A stretch of DNA of 64,000 nucleotides from Vandiemenella viatica. Lineage: Eukaryota; Arthropoda; Insecta; Orthoptera; Morabidae. Location: NCBI GenBank assembly GCA_031002005.1, contig CM061919.1, positions 225,678,739-225,742,738 of the forward strand. The letters run 5' to 3'. Shown here piece by piece: positions 54,406 through 64,000 of the stretch; the stretch's first letter is position 1, and each line of letters opens with the position of its first letter. Made by a program: the position numbers and the translations under genes. The notes beneath the pieces were generated by a model. That model did no database searches. It saw only the letters and a list, made by a program, of their open reading frames with translations, and was not told the origin of the DNA.

Positions 54406-55690
54406 ATATATATCTTTGCAAAAAGTAACTGTGGCTTTCAAAGGTTTATCAAATATTGTTCAGATTTCAAAGAAAGCGTAAGGACCGAAGATAACCCTTT
54501 TGTTGTCATCCAGTACCATGCAACCTGAACTGAAGGGAGTATTACATCAGTTTGAATGAAATTAACGTATAATGAGTCTGTGATGTGAACGTGATTTGAC
54601 CCTTATTTAAGACAGCTGGTTTCTGTTTCACACTAGTCCTTTTGGATGAATGACACGTTCGCTTGTAATAGTCATAGTTTACAGTAAGTACATCCGTGAC
54701 ATAGATAAATTCCGTATATGTACGTAATTAATAATTGCAAGTTCCTGAACTTCAGTTGCAGACGGCCTAATGTTAAGAACGAATTGTATTTAAGTTTTCT
54801 TGGACATCTACTTGGAAGTGTGATATTATTAGAAATTAAGCAACAGTAGCGTCATTTTTCTTAAACATTTACGTCCAAACAGGGTGGAGGTGATGACTGT
54901 CAGAAAATGAGAGCATTCAGACTGGTGTCCTAGTCTTGAGCAGATATCTGCTTTGCACTACATGGTATTCTACGCTATAGGTTGAAAATAACGTACGGCT
55001 GCCGAACATCTAGCAGTTAAGGGAAAATTTCTGGTAAAAGGAAAGAAAAAATCCTATCCAGAATATCTTTTTCTTGTATGGCACTTACATTTAGCAGTTT
55101 ACTAATTACGAATATGTTTATATGTTAACGACATACATTGTTTCTTCTTCTCTTCGATTTCGCTCATCTAAGGACCACGAAAAGTATTCCTGTGCATTCA
55201 TTTCGAAGCTTCTTTTCTTGACTTCCAATCCTTTTACTTTGCTGTTTCGTCCTTTTTTGCGTCCAGATGTTACTACATTTCCCCTTCTCCATCTCCTAAA
55301 AACCCTTGAAATTTCGTATCAATCTTATGAAAGTTACTCTGTTTTGTATTATACCTTACGTCATTCCGAACTCTGCCGCATCTTTCTTTATTCCTTGGAT
55401 CCACTGGTTGCCATTTTTACTCTTGAAAACGTGATTATGTGACCAAATAAACTGAGTCTCCTCTTTCTGCTGACATACTTTGTTTCTTCTTCTTATTTAT
55501 CAATCTTGTTTCATGGATCCCTGCTGAGGAAGGACCTCTGGGATGTGAAACATGTCATGGTTAATACACATATATACGAGTCATAATCATAGTAGAAACA
55601 ATTATACGTTCCAAAGACAAATAACAATAAACATTAATTTTTACAACTGAATTTTGCAAAAGTCATATGGAATACAATTAATTAATTTTT
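54406..55690. other. Unassigned
   Basis: No confident feature. Near 55522-55560 CTGCTGAGGAAGGACCTCTG followed by TGTGAAACATGTC faintly recalls a Penelope-like 3' text. Confidence 0.3.
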
Positions 55691-56300
55691 TCAAATTCTT
55701 GAATGGAGTAGGAGATGCCAATAAGATAATCTCTTTTTTTCTTTAAATATATCTTTACTATCTGCGAACTGTTTTATACTCTTGGGGAGTTCATTAAACA
55801 GATATATACCAGAATAATTAACTCCTCTTTGTACTAATGACAGAGATGTTTGTGATTTGTGCAAGTTATTTCTGTTTCTTTTATTTAAATTGTGTACCTG
55901 TGAATTAGAAGTAAACAGGTTAAAATGATCTATGATAAAGCACATGAGACAATATATATATACTGAGAAGTCATTGTAAGAATTTGAGTTGTCTACAAGA
56001 AGTTCTTGGTTGTACCCTACACATCATCATAATAGCTCTTTTCTGTGCAATGAAAACTTTTTTACTTTGTGAAGAGTTCCCCCAAAAAATTATGCCATAT
56101 GACATCACTGAATGAAAATATGAGGAGTACACCGGTTTCGTTAATTCTAGATCTGCTGTTAGAAAAGTTTTCGTATTGCAATGGTGGCACTACTTAACTT
56201 CTTCAGTAGTGAAGTGATATGTTCGTGCCAACAGTTTCTCATCTATTTTGATACCAAGGAATTTTATACTCTGTTTTTCTAATATTGTGTTACTTTTATA
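55691..56300 (-). pseudogene. Fourth LINE family, RT C-terminal part
   Basis: The open part 55945-55691 has QRGVNYSGIYLFNELPKSIK, the final block of a jockey-like or related LINE polyprotein. Upstream on the minus strand, broken frames read IKFLGIKIDEKL (near 56260), then SVMSYGIIFWGNSSQSKKV and IAQKRAIMMMCR (56140-56020). These are the usual post-RT blocks. The catalytic region is not present. The motif wording differs from the main CR1/L2-like LINE, so this is a separate family. Confidence 0.7.
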
Positions 56301-57220
56301 GCTTCTTCTTCCTCGTAGACATCTTTATTCCTCCGGTTCCTAAACTCCACTTTTTCAGTTTTCAATTCAATATCTTCCACAAGATTTTTCTTTTCATTTT
56401 CTCTAGCTCTTCTGTTCAGTTTTCATAGTTGTTTATTGACTTCGCACAAGTTATTTTATGAAATATATAAATATAGTGATGAAAGTTCTAGTTCTGTATT
56501 TAGACTTCTTAATACAGCATCTCAAGTAACGTTACCCCACAGAAACGGTTCAGTTGTGGTACAGATGGTTATACATGTTAAATTCGAGAACACTATTAAG
56601 CAGGCCTAATATTGCTGGAGCCAAGATATAAATAAATGGGTCGTGTCTTGACGAACTTCAAGGTAGCCCAGAAAACTGTAGTTCTTTTTATGCTATTCCG
56701 GTTTTCAGTGTCTTGCTAAGAGTTTTCTTTGGGAAAATTGTGATATTTCTTTAATGCGTAGAATCAGTTAAAATGCATAAAAAATACTTCATTCATAATG
56801 TTCTTTCGTTAAAAAATGTAAAACCATGACCAGCAGGTTACCGTATGATGAAATGGGATGACAGTAGCTTAATGCAATGTCCCATTGGCCTGAATTATCA
56901 CAACTGATTTGAGGTAAATTAAAATGAATTACAATAACATAAATTAGCAAATTTCAGAATATTAATTGAAACGATTCTTCCGCCTGTTATTTTATTCCTT
57001 CTTCAGTACATACTTAAAGAAACAACGTTTTTTGGTTGCTTTTGTGTTTTGAAAACCTCCCACACTTGGCAGTTGAGCCATAGTTCTGTTTGCTAATATG
57101 TTTCATCCACATTAGTGAATTTTAGCATAAATTGTACTAACAACATTTATGCACGATATACGGTCATAAGAATCATAAATGCAGGGTAAATAAAATCGGA
57201 GAAATAAGATGTGTGTGTGT
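56301..57220. other. Unassigned
   Basis: No feature recognised. Confidence 0.3.
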
Positions 57221-57221
57221 G

Positions 57222-57500
57222 TTTTTTTTTTTTTTTTTTGCTGTCAGCTGTCATTAGTCTTTCGACCGGTTTTATGCAATCCTCCATCCCTTCCTATCTT
57301 GTGCTATCCTCTTCGTCTCTACATACCCCTTACAACCCCCGTCTTCAATTTCTATTATATACAGGATCTCTGTCTTCCTCTACAGTTGTTATCTTCGACT
57401 GTTCCCTCCACTAACAAGTTAACCAATCCAGCATGTCCCAAAATATGACCTACCAGTCTGTCTCTCACTTGTTTCCCCACCCATCATTTCCAAAAGTCGT
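57222..57500 (-). pseudogene. RTE-like LINE 3' end
   Basis: The T run at 57222-57239 is the minus-strand poly-A tail. Reading upstream, the minus strand has LVGHILGHAGLVNLLVEGTV and CRGRQRSC, which match the segment at 27105-27200 of the RTE-like LINE. This copy is 5'-truncated and carries stops. Confidence 0.75.
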
Positions 57501-58255
57501 ACAACGTATTTTTCGCATGTGGGCTGTAGCAAGGAGTGGACAGATTGAAGCTCTGTGTTTACCAGGGCATAATCGACAGCTGCCTCCCCACACCCCAACC
57601 GTGAGTCCCCACTGCTCTTGTTTCCCCTTGAAGTGCATCACATTGCTTGATAATCTCTTTCTCTGGCACTAGTAGCTGATTTCCTTCAGTTTTTCCATTG
57701 TTTGTGTAGCTTTTGTAGTCCTCTTGAAGTGGTTTCGATGAACACGGTGAGGAGATTTGTAGTCACCTTTTATATGGACGTCAACAGTAGGCTAAGCACT
57801 GTGGTAGCGTAAAATTTTTGGCATCAAGATTATAAGGTACGTTCTAATCTTCTTTATGCCTTTTAGAGCAAGCAGTACGTTTTAATTATAAAGTTTGAGT
57901 GAAACTTCTTTCTTATTATTTTACATAGAAAGATAAATGTTGTTAGTTGCAGTCCTATATCAACGTTCTTTTATTTGGCCTCTTTTAATCCTACAGAAAA
58001 TTGATGGATTTACTTGAAACTGTATGATTATCAGTCTTCGCGGGAAATAGCAAAATCTTATAAAGTTTGTCCAAACGTAAATTTTTGATAACCACCTTTT
58101 AAAAAAAAGCTGTGTTTAAATATGAAAGCAGTCTATTAGTCTTTTACAGTCTGCTTTTAGCCAACACCCAGCCCATAGGCATAAGCGGTTCCTAAGTTTT
58201 TTTATGTCCTGTGATGCCTTAACTGCGTGGAAAACAAACACAGCAATGTTTAATA
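57501..58255. other. Unassigned
   Basis: No feature recognised. Confidence 0.3.
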
Positions 58256-58257
58256 TA

Positions 58258-59111
58258 CAGGGCGTTCGCCGAAAAACGCTACCCTCCCAGTCTGTTGCCG
58301 TCGGCAACTTGCTCGGTCAGTGGAGCCAGCTGTTTCCGCCACACGCCACCGTGAATCACCGCACTGTTTAACACCTCCGCTGCCCCAACAGTGCAGTGCA
58401 GTGACCCTTACATTGTTAAGAACGGTTTCTTTGCATTGTAGATAGTTTGTGACTTCAGTCTCTTATTAATCAGTGTTGTGAATAAACGTTTCTTTGCGGT
58501 TTGGCTGGTTTGGGGATTCATACTCTTATTAATCTGTACCGTGTTTGAGTGTGAGTAAAATTATGGTACGTTACAGTTTGCAACAAAGAATATTTCTCTA
58601 CGATACATATGTGAAGAAGAAGTCGTTTAAAAAGTGTCGCAGTAAATTTCGTCGCGAATTTCCTGGCGCTTTACTGCCAGCTAAATCAACAATTCTGCGT
58701 CTGGTTAAAAAAGTAAGAGAAACGGGTTCATTTTTTAACAAAAAGAGACTGTCGGTCAACCGTATTCTCACAGAGGAGAAAATTGACGATATCGCTTTTC
58801 GACTAGAACAGTCACCCAAAAAATCATTAAGTCAGTTAGGGCAGCGTGTGTCTCGAAATATGTTCAGAAGATGTGAAATGTGCATTACACAAGAGGGTCA
58901 ACACTTCCAGCATCTTTTATAAGGTAAGCTAATGAATTACGTCACATTTAAATGCTTAGCACACAAGTTTCTGAAGTTTATGAAGCGTAATTATTATGAA
59001 ATAGTCCGCGGCCGACGGTCGAACAATGCCGGAAACTGAGCGCTCGCTCGCCGGGAGCAGTTTCTTCCTTGTAGCGCTAACAGTGGGTTGCGTTTACCGG
59101 CGAACGCCCTG
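58258..59111 (+). mobile_element. Tc1/mariner-type element, internally deleted, keeping the N-terminal part
   Basis: The ends are CAGGGCGTTCGCCGAAAAAC and, reverse-complemented, CAGGGCGTTCGCCGGTAAAC. A TA (or TATA) duplication lies at 58254-58257 and 59112-59115. The 854-bp element is a deletion derivative. It codes for the transposase N-terminus described separately. Confidence 0.85.
58563..58922 (+). CDS. Truncated transposase: DUF4817-type helix-turn-helix DNA-binding part
   Basis: From the ATG at 58563 (an upstream in-frame ATG is at 58545) the protein starts MVRYSLQQRIFLYDTYVKKK. It continues FKKCRSKFRREFPGALLPAK and STILRLVKKVRETGSF, the helix-turn-helix plus linker of DUF4817-type Tc1/mariner transposases. 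A second DNA-binding part (ILTEEKIDDIAFRLEQSPKK, then SLSQL) follows. About 100 residues match the family. The last 20 or so (after about SRNMFRR) are a new tail created by a deletion that removed the DDE catalytic domain. The frame is open from end to end. I chose the 58563 start because family members begin this way. If expressed, such a protein could bind the element's ends without cutting. That role is inference. Confidence 0.65.
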   Translation: MVRYSLQQRIFLYDTYVKKKSFKKCRSKFRREFPGALLPAKSTILRLVKKVRETGSFFNKKRLSVNRILTEEKIDDIAFRLEQSPKKSLSQLGQRVSRNMFRRCEMCITQEGQHFQHLL

Positions 59112-59115
59112 TATA

Positions 59116-60629
59116 AACCAATAGAATCAGCACCATATTTGTCCTTATCAGCTAAACACTTCAAAAAAAAAAAATAAAAAAATTTGAAGCTAATGGTTTC
59201 GGACATAGATACCGTGTTATTGAAAAAACATGAAATTTCGCCAAAATTTGCTGATCCTAACACATCAACAAACAGAAATAACTTAAAACGTTATGTAATT
59301 TGTTTACTGTTCCAATATATAATAATGTATTGATAGCATCTGCTTTACATTGTCATACAAGTTGCTTTCGACTTTCGCGGTATTATGCGAGCTGATTTCA
59401 AATAGGTTTCAAAAAAAAACGTAGGTTTCTGCTAAGGCTGATCCCACTGATTTTAGCTGTAACGTTACACATCTACACTGATTTATGCTTCTTTTTTTTC
59501 GCAAGCTAAGGCCAAAATATCATCCATTGGAGAAATGTAAGTATATATTGAAAAAAATAGGCCTATACTATAAAACATATCTACAACTTTTACAGTCGTA
59601 CAACCTCGAGGCCATTATCCTTTGAGATTTCCCCCCCGTTCTGGGTTTGTTAGTTTCTTCTATTCTGAGTTCTCATCACATCCATAATTTATATCAACCA
59701 CCTGCGGGGTGGCAACAAAACTAATTACTACTTTTTGCTTTCGTGTCCTTATCAGCAGGTTGGAAGAATTCAGTTAGGCATTAGTGTGACACATTTTTTC
59801 CCTTATCTTATTTCTCCTGTCACTGCGACAACTTTTACCTGCTTCAGATATTTTACTTTATATTTCTTTGCAGTTTTTACATTCGATTATTTCTTGCAGT
59901 GGCAAAATAAAAAGAACCATATACATTAAAATATGATTCACGCCATCTTATGACAGGTCACAATTTAATACAGGATAGCTACGCATATCTTTCTGTGGGA
60001 CAGTTTCACAAACCTGTTTCCTAGCCCATCGTTTCAAAATTCGTTCATCATGTATTTCATCTCTTCACTTAATTTTCAACATCTTTACCGCCTTTCAAAT
60101 GCTTGAATTTTAATATATTTCTGTATTCCCAAGATTTATGCTTGAATCCCAGCCAGTGCAGTGCTCTATACATACAGGTTTAAAACGTTCTTCGTGAGCT
60201 TTAGTCATCTTTTATTGGTATTGCTGTTCTGCGTTTAAGACCGTCTTCAGTTGTAGTTTTACCGCCTAAATTAATGACTTCCGTTACATGTGATGATACT
60301 TGCACTTTACCTGTAATTTCCGCTACATTTGATGACATTTGTTCATATTTAATCGAAATTCTTTCCGCTATTCGGTAATTTATTTGCACTAGCGTCAGCA
60401 AATCGCAGCAAACCGATTGTTCCTCCTTAAACTCTTATGGCACTTAGTATATTGATGTAGTAGATTGCATGGATACCACCAAGACATTACTTAATTGCGA
60501 TAAAGCTCCGGATGAAATTTTATCACTCATCTCATTTCCTGTTTCACGATTTTCTTTTATTTTTTAATCTTAAAATTAATTAATTTAAATATTACCGCTT
60601 TTTCCATTTACGAATTTTTGTTTTATATG
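59116..60629. other. Unassigned
   Basis: No gene or repeat recognised. Confidence 0.3.
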
Positions 60630-60735
60630 CCAGGACAGTTCCTGCAAAAGGCAATGAGCGAATTCCTTCCCGTTCTTTGTCCCCACTCATTTCCCGCTTC
60701 GACGTCCACGATACTTAAAGCCAAACGCTAGGAAA
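60630..60735 (+). repeat. SINE family A, 3' half
   Basis: ATGCCAGGACAGTTCCTGC, then GCGAATTCCTTCCCGTTC and TTCCCGCTTCGACGTCCACG match the 3' half in order. Confidence 0.65.
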
Positions 60736-60802
60736 GTGAAGACTACACAATGCAAATCTTTGATACCATAGCGTTAGAATTCGTCTAATCAACGTAGCGT
60801 AA

Positions 60803-61190
60803 GGGGGCGTTCATAAATTACGTGAGGTGAAATAGGGGGGGGGGGTCCGGCGAAATCTCACCAAATCTCACCAGGGGGGAGGGGGGGGTCTACGGAAATC
60901 TCACGTGAGATTTTGCGAAAAATTTGGGGATAGTAGAGCCAAAAAAAAGGTCTACAATTTGCGCCTAAGTCGATTTTAGGAGGGTATTTCGTGAAAAAGT
61001 TAGGGTGTGACCTAAAAAAAAAAAAGAGTCTACAAAAGTTTCGAGTGCGATTTCTAGGGGGGGGGTTCTCACGGATCTGATCTCACCAGAGGGGGGGGGG
61101 GGTCCGGCCAGATCTCACGAAATCTCACCAAGGGGGAGGGGGGGGTCCAGAAATCCGGAAAAACACCTCACGTAATTTGTGGATGCCCCC
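60803..61190. mobile_element. G-rich MITE, subfamily 2
   Basis: TIRs of about 24 bp: GGGGGCGTTCATAAATTACG and, reverse-complemented, GGGGGCATCCACAAATTACG. The exact 3-bp duplication TAA flanks it (60800-60802 and 61191-61193). Inside are G runs and repeated AAATCTCACC/TCACGTGAGATTT motifs. The 388-bp length equals that of subfamily 1, and the ends are related, but the middle differs. Confidence 0.85.
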
Positions 61191-61317
61191 TAATGTGTCT
61201 GTATTGCCCTTAACAAGCACTGTTTAAGGTCAAGTGTGAACACAAACTATACTTTCAGTATCGTTGTGATAAGAGGATATCATTACTTAGTAATTACTTA
61301 TTAGTCTTCAAAACTTT

Positions 61318-61460
61318 AATCGGAAGGACTTGGTTCGAATTCCCTGTCCGGCCATCTAGATTACTATAAATCATTCCAAGCGAATGCCGGGATGATTTTT
61401 TCGAAATGTCACGACCAAACTCTTTCTCTTTCCTTGTTCCTTTCCACCTAACGCTTGAAT
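61318..61460 (+). repeat. SINE family A, partial
   Basis: It starts inside the head (AATCGGAAGGACTTGG), with B box GGTTCGAATTCCC and CCGGCCATCTAGATT. The core is AATCATTCCAAGCGAATGCC, then GGGATG. Confidence 0.7.
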
Positions 61461-61646
61461 TTTTGGCAAATAAGGAACTCTCTGGGCTTCCAGTTTCGAT
61501 GTCAGCTCTTCACACACTACTACCAACCTGATCTGCTCAGCTAATCTGTCTACAACAATTTTCAGTCAGTTCATACGGCATATAGTTTGTACCAGATCCG
61601 TGGAAATCACCAGAATTACGAATATCACTCCTGCCAGATCATATCT

Positions 61647-61684
<38 letters not shown>

Positions 61685-62371
61685 CATATTGCTTCTTTTC
61701 AGTTACTTTCTCAATTTTTTTTTTTAATTTCTACCAAGTATAAGATAAAAACTAGGATGCTAGGCAAACTGGTTGTTACGAGCAGCAGAAAAAACTGTTT
61801 AAATGAAGTTTGCTAACTGGCTTATACATATGCAACTACCGTACGGCTAATGTTTCAAGAGTTTTATGTACTTCTATCTGCTATAAATTTTTTAGTTTTT
61901 TCTTGTTCGTCCTTACGACACATAGCCTGCGCCTTTAGTTGTTTTTTTTTTGCAGCCTCTTTTTGGAAGTTGACAGTATATATAAATTTTAACTACTTTT
62001 ATTCATTCAAAAAAGTAGCTTTTACATCACAGGCAGTCAGGTGTTAAGCGTTAGAAAAATGATTATAGTAAGTCATAAATACTGGATTGCGCACATTCGT
62101 AATAGGTAAGTTAAGAATCAGATGTCGCGAGAAGCCGCCATTGTTCCTCAAGCTATCTCATACTAATGACTGTTTTTACTTTTATTTCAAAGTTACCACA
62201 TTTCTGCGTGTCTGATGCCCGTAATTCCCTGCAGGAACGTGTATTGAATGATGAACGGAAACGAGAAATGCTGTAGTATTGCGACACTTACCTTCAGATA
62301 TCTCTTAAGCCAGGAGTTCCGTTATTTTTTAGGTTCTGTTGAGTAAAGGTCACTTCAACTAGGTGAGAACT
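61461..62371. other. Unassigned; poly-T run at 61651-61681
   Basis: A run of about 31 T could be the tail of an unrecognised minus-strand retroposon. Nothing else is assignable. Confidence 0.4.
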
Positions 62372-62479
62372 GGTTAATCTAGACGTCCTGGTTAATCTAG
62401 ACGTCCTGGTTAATCTAGACGTCCTGGTTAATCTAGACGTCCTGGTTAATCTAGACGTCCTGGTTAATCTAGACATCCT
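62372..62479. repeat. 18-bp tandem repeat, six units
   Basis: GGTTAATCTAGACGTCCT is repeated six times. Five units are identical and the last differs by one base (GACATCCT). The unit holds two 6-bp palindromes, TCTAGA and GACGTC. It is a short, very uniform minisatellite, so it was probably made recently. The minus-strand frame across it (repeating RLTRTS) is a consequence, not a gene. Confidence 0.95.
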
Positions 62480-63020
62480 GAGTCTCTAATCTCTTGATCG
62501 CACTATACTAAGTACAACATACATCATATGATTTTTATATTTTAATCTTTGTCCTCCTTTTTCTAATCCCTTCTCTATCAAATTAAAGATGCGTGCATGT
62601 TTTAAAATGTAACCTATCTTCTCATCTCTTGTTGCGCTACAATCCTCCCCCAAACTTCTTTCCATATCCGTCGTTCCAAACTCTTGCTACCCCCTTATTT
62701 TTCAACTTCTTTCTATTAGTGTTATTCAGTTTTCTTATCTCATATTCCAGATGTTCAAACTATTCTATAAAGCACGCTTCCATGAGCATAATTCTTTCAC
62801 TGCTCATTTACATCGAAATAAAAAAAGTCAGCCTTTTTAGGTGGCTATTGAAGGAATTTCACAAGTTCGTGATTACGTAAACATGGAGGAAGTTGAGAGA
62901 TATTAGGAAGACGATGTATCGTTTTTTATTCCGGGATACAGCTTCCCTGTACCTGGATATGGCACGGAAAATGTTGATCTGCGTACAAACACTGCGTGCG
63001 AGAATCTCATCTGATTGTGG
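62480..63020. other. Unassigned
   Basis: No feature recognised. Confidence 0.3.
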
Positions 63021-63330
63021 CTATTGTTACTGTCAAAGTAAAGAGCATATCAGGACATAGCTAAGAAATTATTGTATTCTCACCAGTTCTTGACACGTAT
63101 GCAATATTTCAAAGAATTTGAACGTCAGGAACAGGGTGAACATTGAAATTAAAGATTCCATTGCATTCAGCAGTTTTCTATTGTCTTTCAAAGTAATGAG
63201 AATATCAGGACATAGCCATAAAATTATTCTATTGCCACCGGTTCTTAATACGTGTGCAAAATTTCAAATAACTCGGATGTCTGGAAGTGGATGAAAATTG
63301 AATTGATAGATTCCGTTACAATCGTTCATT
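63021..63330 (+). repeat. Diverged tandem duplication, period about 155 bp
   Basis: Two units share AATATCAGGACATAGC, GTTCTTRAYACGTRTGCAA and ATTTCAAA. The text resembles a tandemly arranged 3' end of a retroelement, but I cannot name it. Confidence 0.6.
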
Positions 63331-63594
63331 TATATTTACATACATACAGGTCAGGCTAATACAAAGCTTTGCCTCAGATGAGTGTCACCCAATCCTGGCG
63401 GATGCATGAATTTTAAGAGTTGTGTTTAATCTGATGAGCTATGCTAGGTCGTTCTGTGGTTCGGAAAATGTAAATCCCGATGGAAGGAACTGGCCGTCCT
63501 ATCTCTAACACAATGGCTTAGTATGCCTCCTTTGGTAGGATCCAACCAACCATCGGGTTGTGTACTAAGTTTTTTACAATTGTAAAGTTGAGGA
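63331..63594. other. Unassigned
   Basis: No feature recognised. Confidence 0.3.
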
Positions 63595-63730
63595 ATTGTT
63601 TTTGTGTAAATGTCTTGGCATGACATTTGATAGTAAATTCATTTGGGGAGGTGGCAATCAGAAGTTTCAAGGTCCAGCATCTGTTGGAAAGATTGGAACC
63701 AGGATGCAAAGTCGTGGTTGCTTTATTCTC
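63595..63730 (+). pseudogene. CR1/L2-like LINE fragment
   Basis: The plus strand reads KCLGMTFDSKFIWG, which matches KCKYLGITFDNKLN of the main LINE, followed after a deletion by LLERLEPGCK. It is a short internal piece. Confidence 0.6.
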
Positions 63731-63867
63731 CGTTAGTGTGATTGAAATCCTCATCCCCACGTACCGTCCGTTCTGAATGCGATTTTTATGCGGTTTTCTG
63801 CAATCACCTAGGCTACTGAATTTCCGGTTCATAAACTACAGATTTCACAAACATAAATACACTTATC

Positions 63868-64000
63868 ACTAGGGTTCGGCTCTTTATGACCAAATAATAT
63901 AGAAATATGCAGGCAAATATGACCTTAAAAACGAGTAAATATGAACTAAAGATAACAAAATATGACCAAATATTTAAATTTACTATACATCAAAACATGC
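63868..64000 (+). mobile_element. hAT-like element end, cut by the window edge
   Basis: It begins CACTAGGGTTCGGCTC and continues with repeated AAATATGAC/AATATGCAGGCAAATATG units. Short ATATGCA-type subterminal repeats after a TAGGGTT-like end are typical of some insect hAT elements. The units resemble the repeats at 24159-24242. The rest lies outside the window. Confidence 0.45.

Noticed and set aside
55520..55565. Penelope-like 3' text or hammerhead core
   Set aside because: CTGCTGAGGA lacks the CTGANGA core and no stem II of good quality was found.
62294..62476. Minus-strand protein with an RLTRTS repeat
   Set aside because: The frame is a by-product of the 18-bp satellite, whose unit length is a multiple of three.

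Overview
The window is eukaryotic nuclear DNA, AT-rich and packed with transposable-element remains. I found no confident complete host gene, rRNA gene, functional tRNA gene or CRISPR array. Non-LTR elements of several kinds, hAT, Tc1/mariner, P-like and Penelope-like elements, and many tRNA-derived SINEs point to a large-genome arthropod. The main SINE has a core (CCATGGTTTCCC, AATCACTCCAGG, GCCATGGCCGAATTCC) that resembles, from memory, SINE cores of orthopteroid insects. A polyneopteran insect is therefore my best guess; this is inference and I did not search a database.

Layout. 0-5.3 kb: a SINE, an internally deleted RTE-like LINE with endonuclease remains, more SINEs, and the 3' end of a CR1/L2-like LINE. 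7-8.4 kb: a SINE and a 727-bp deleted Tc1/mariner element. 10-11.6 kb: a SINE and a G-rich MITE. 15-20 kb: a decayed full-length Tc1-like element, then a 3.4-kb hAT element with exact 8-bp target duplications and a Penelope-like element nested inside it. 20-22 kb: a MITE and a 1-kb CR1/L2-like LINE fragment. 24-26 kb: a second hAT transposase pseudogene. 26.6-29.2 kb: two LINEs, each split by a SINE, and a well-preserved SINE. 29.3-30.7 kb: a P-superfamily-like element with 8-bp target duplications, a THAP-type first exon and a nested MITE. 32.8-33.3 kb: a Tc1 remnant. 37-39.6 kb: a third LINE, and SGNH-esterase-like LINE ORF1 remains split by a SINE. 41.6-45.5 kb: a cluster of CR1/L2-like LINE pieces, a G-rich MITE and a hammerhead-like motif. 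46-51 kb: mostly unassigned DNA with CpG-rich promoter-like patches and a perfect 19-bp hairpin. 51-57.5 kb: LINE and SINE fragments. 58.3-59.1 kb: a Tc1/mariner derivative that keeps only the N-terminal DNA-binding part. 60.6-64 kb: SINE fragments, another G-rich MITE, an 18-bp satellite, a LINE fragment and the start of a hAT-like end at the edge.

Interaction. The genes here are parasites, most of them dead. SINEs with poly-A tails and 10-12 bp target duplications were probably mobilised by a poly-A-tailed LINE such as the RTE-like family present three times. The G-rich MITEs need an outside transposase, since no matching coding copy is in the window. The most unusual objects are the P-like element (29326-30728), the hAT element with its nested Penelope insertion (16544-19988), the hammerhead-like motifs, and the perfect hairpin at 49757-49798. 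Most short open reading frames are chance frames or readings through repeats. The long unassigned stretches could be intergenic or intronic.
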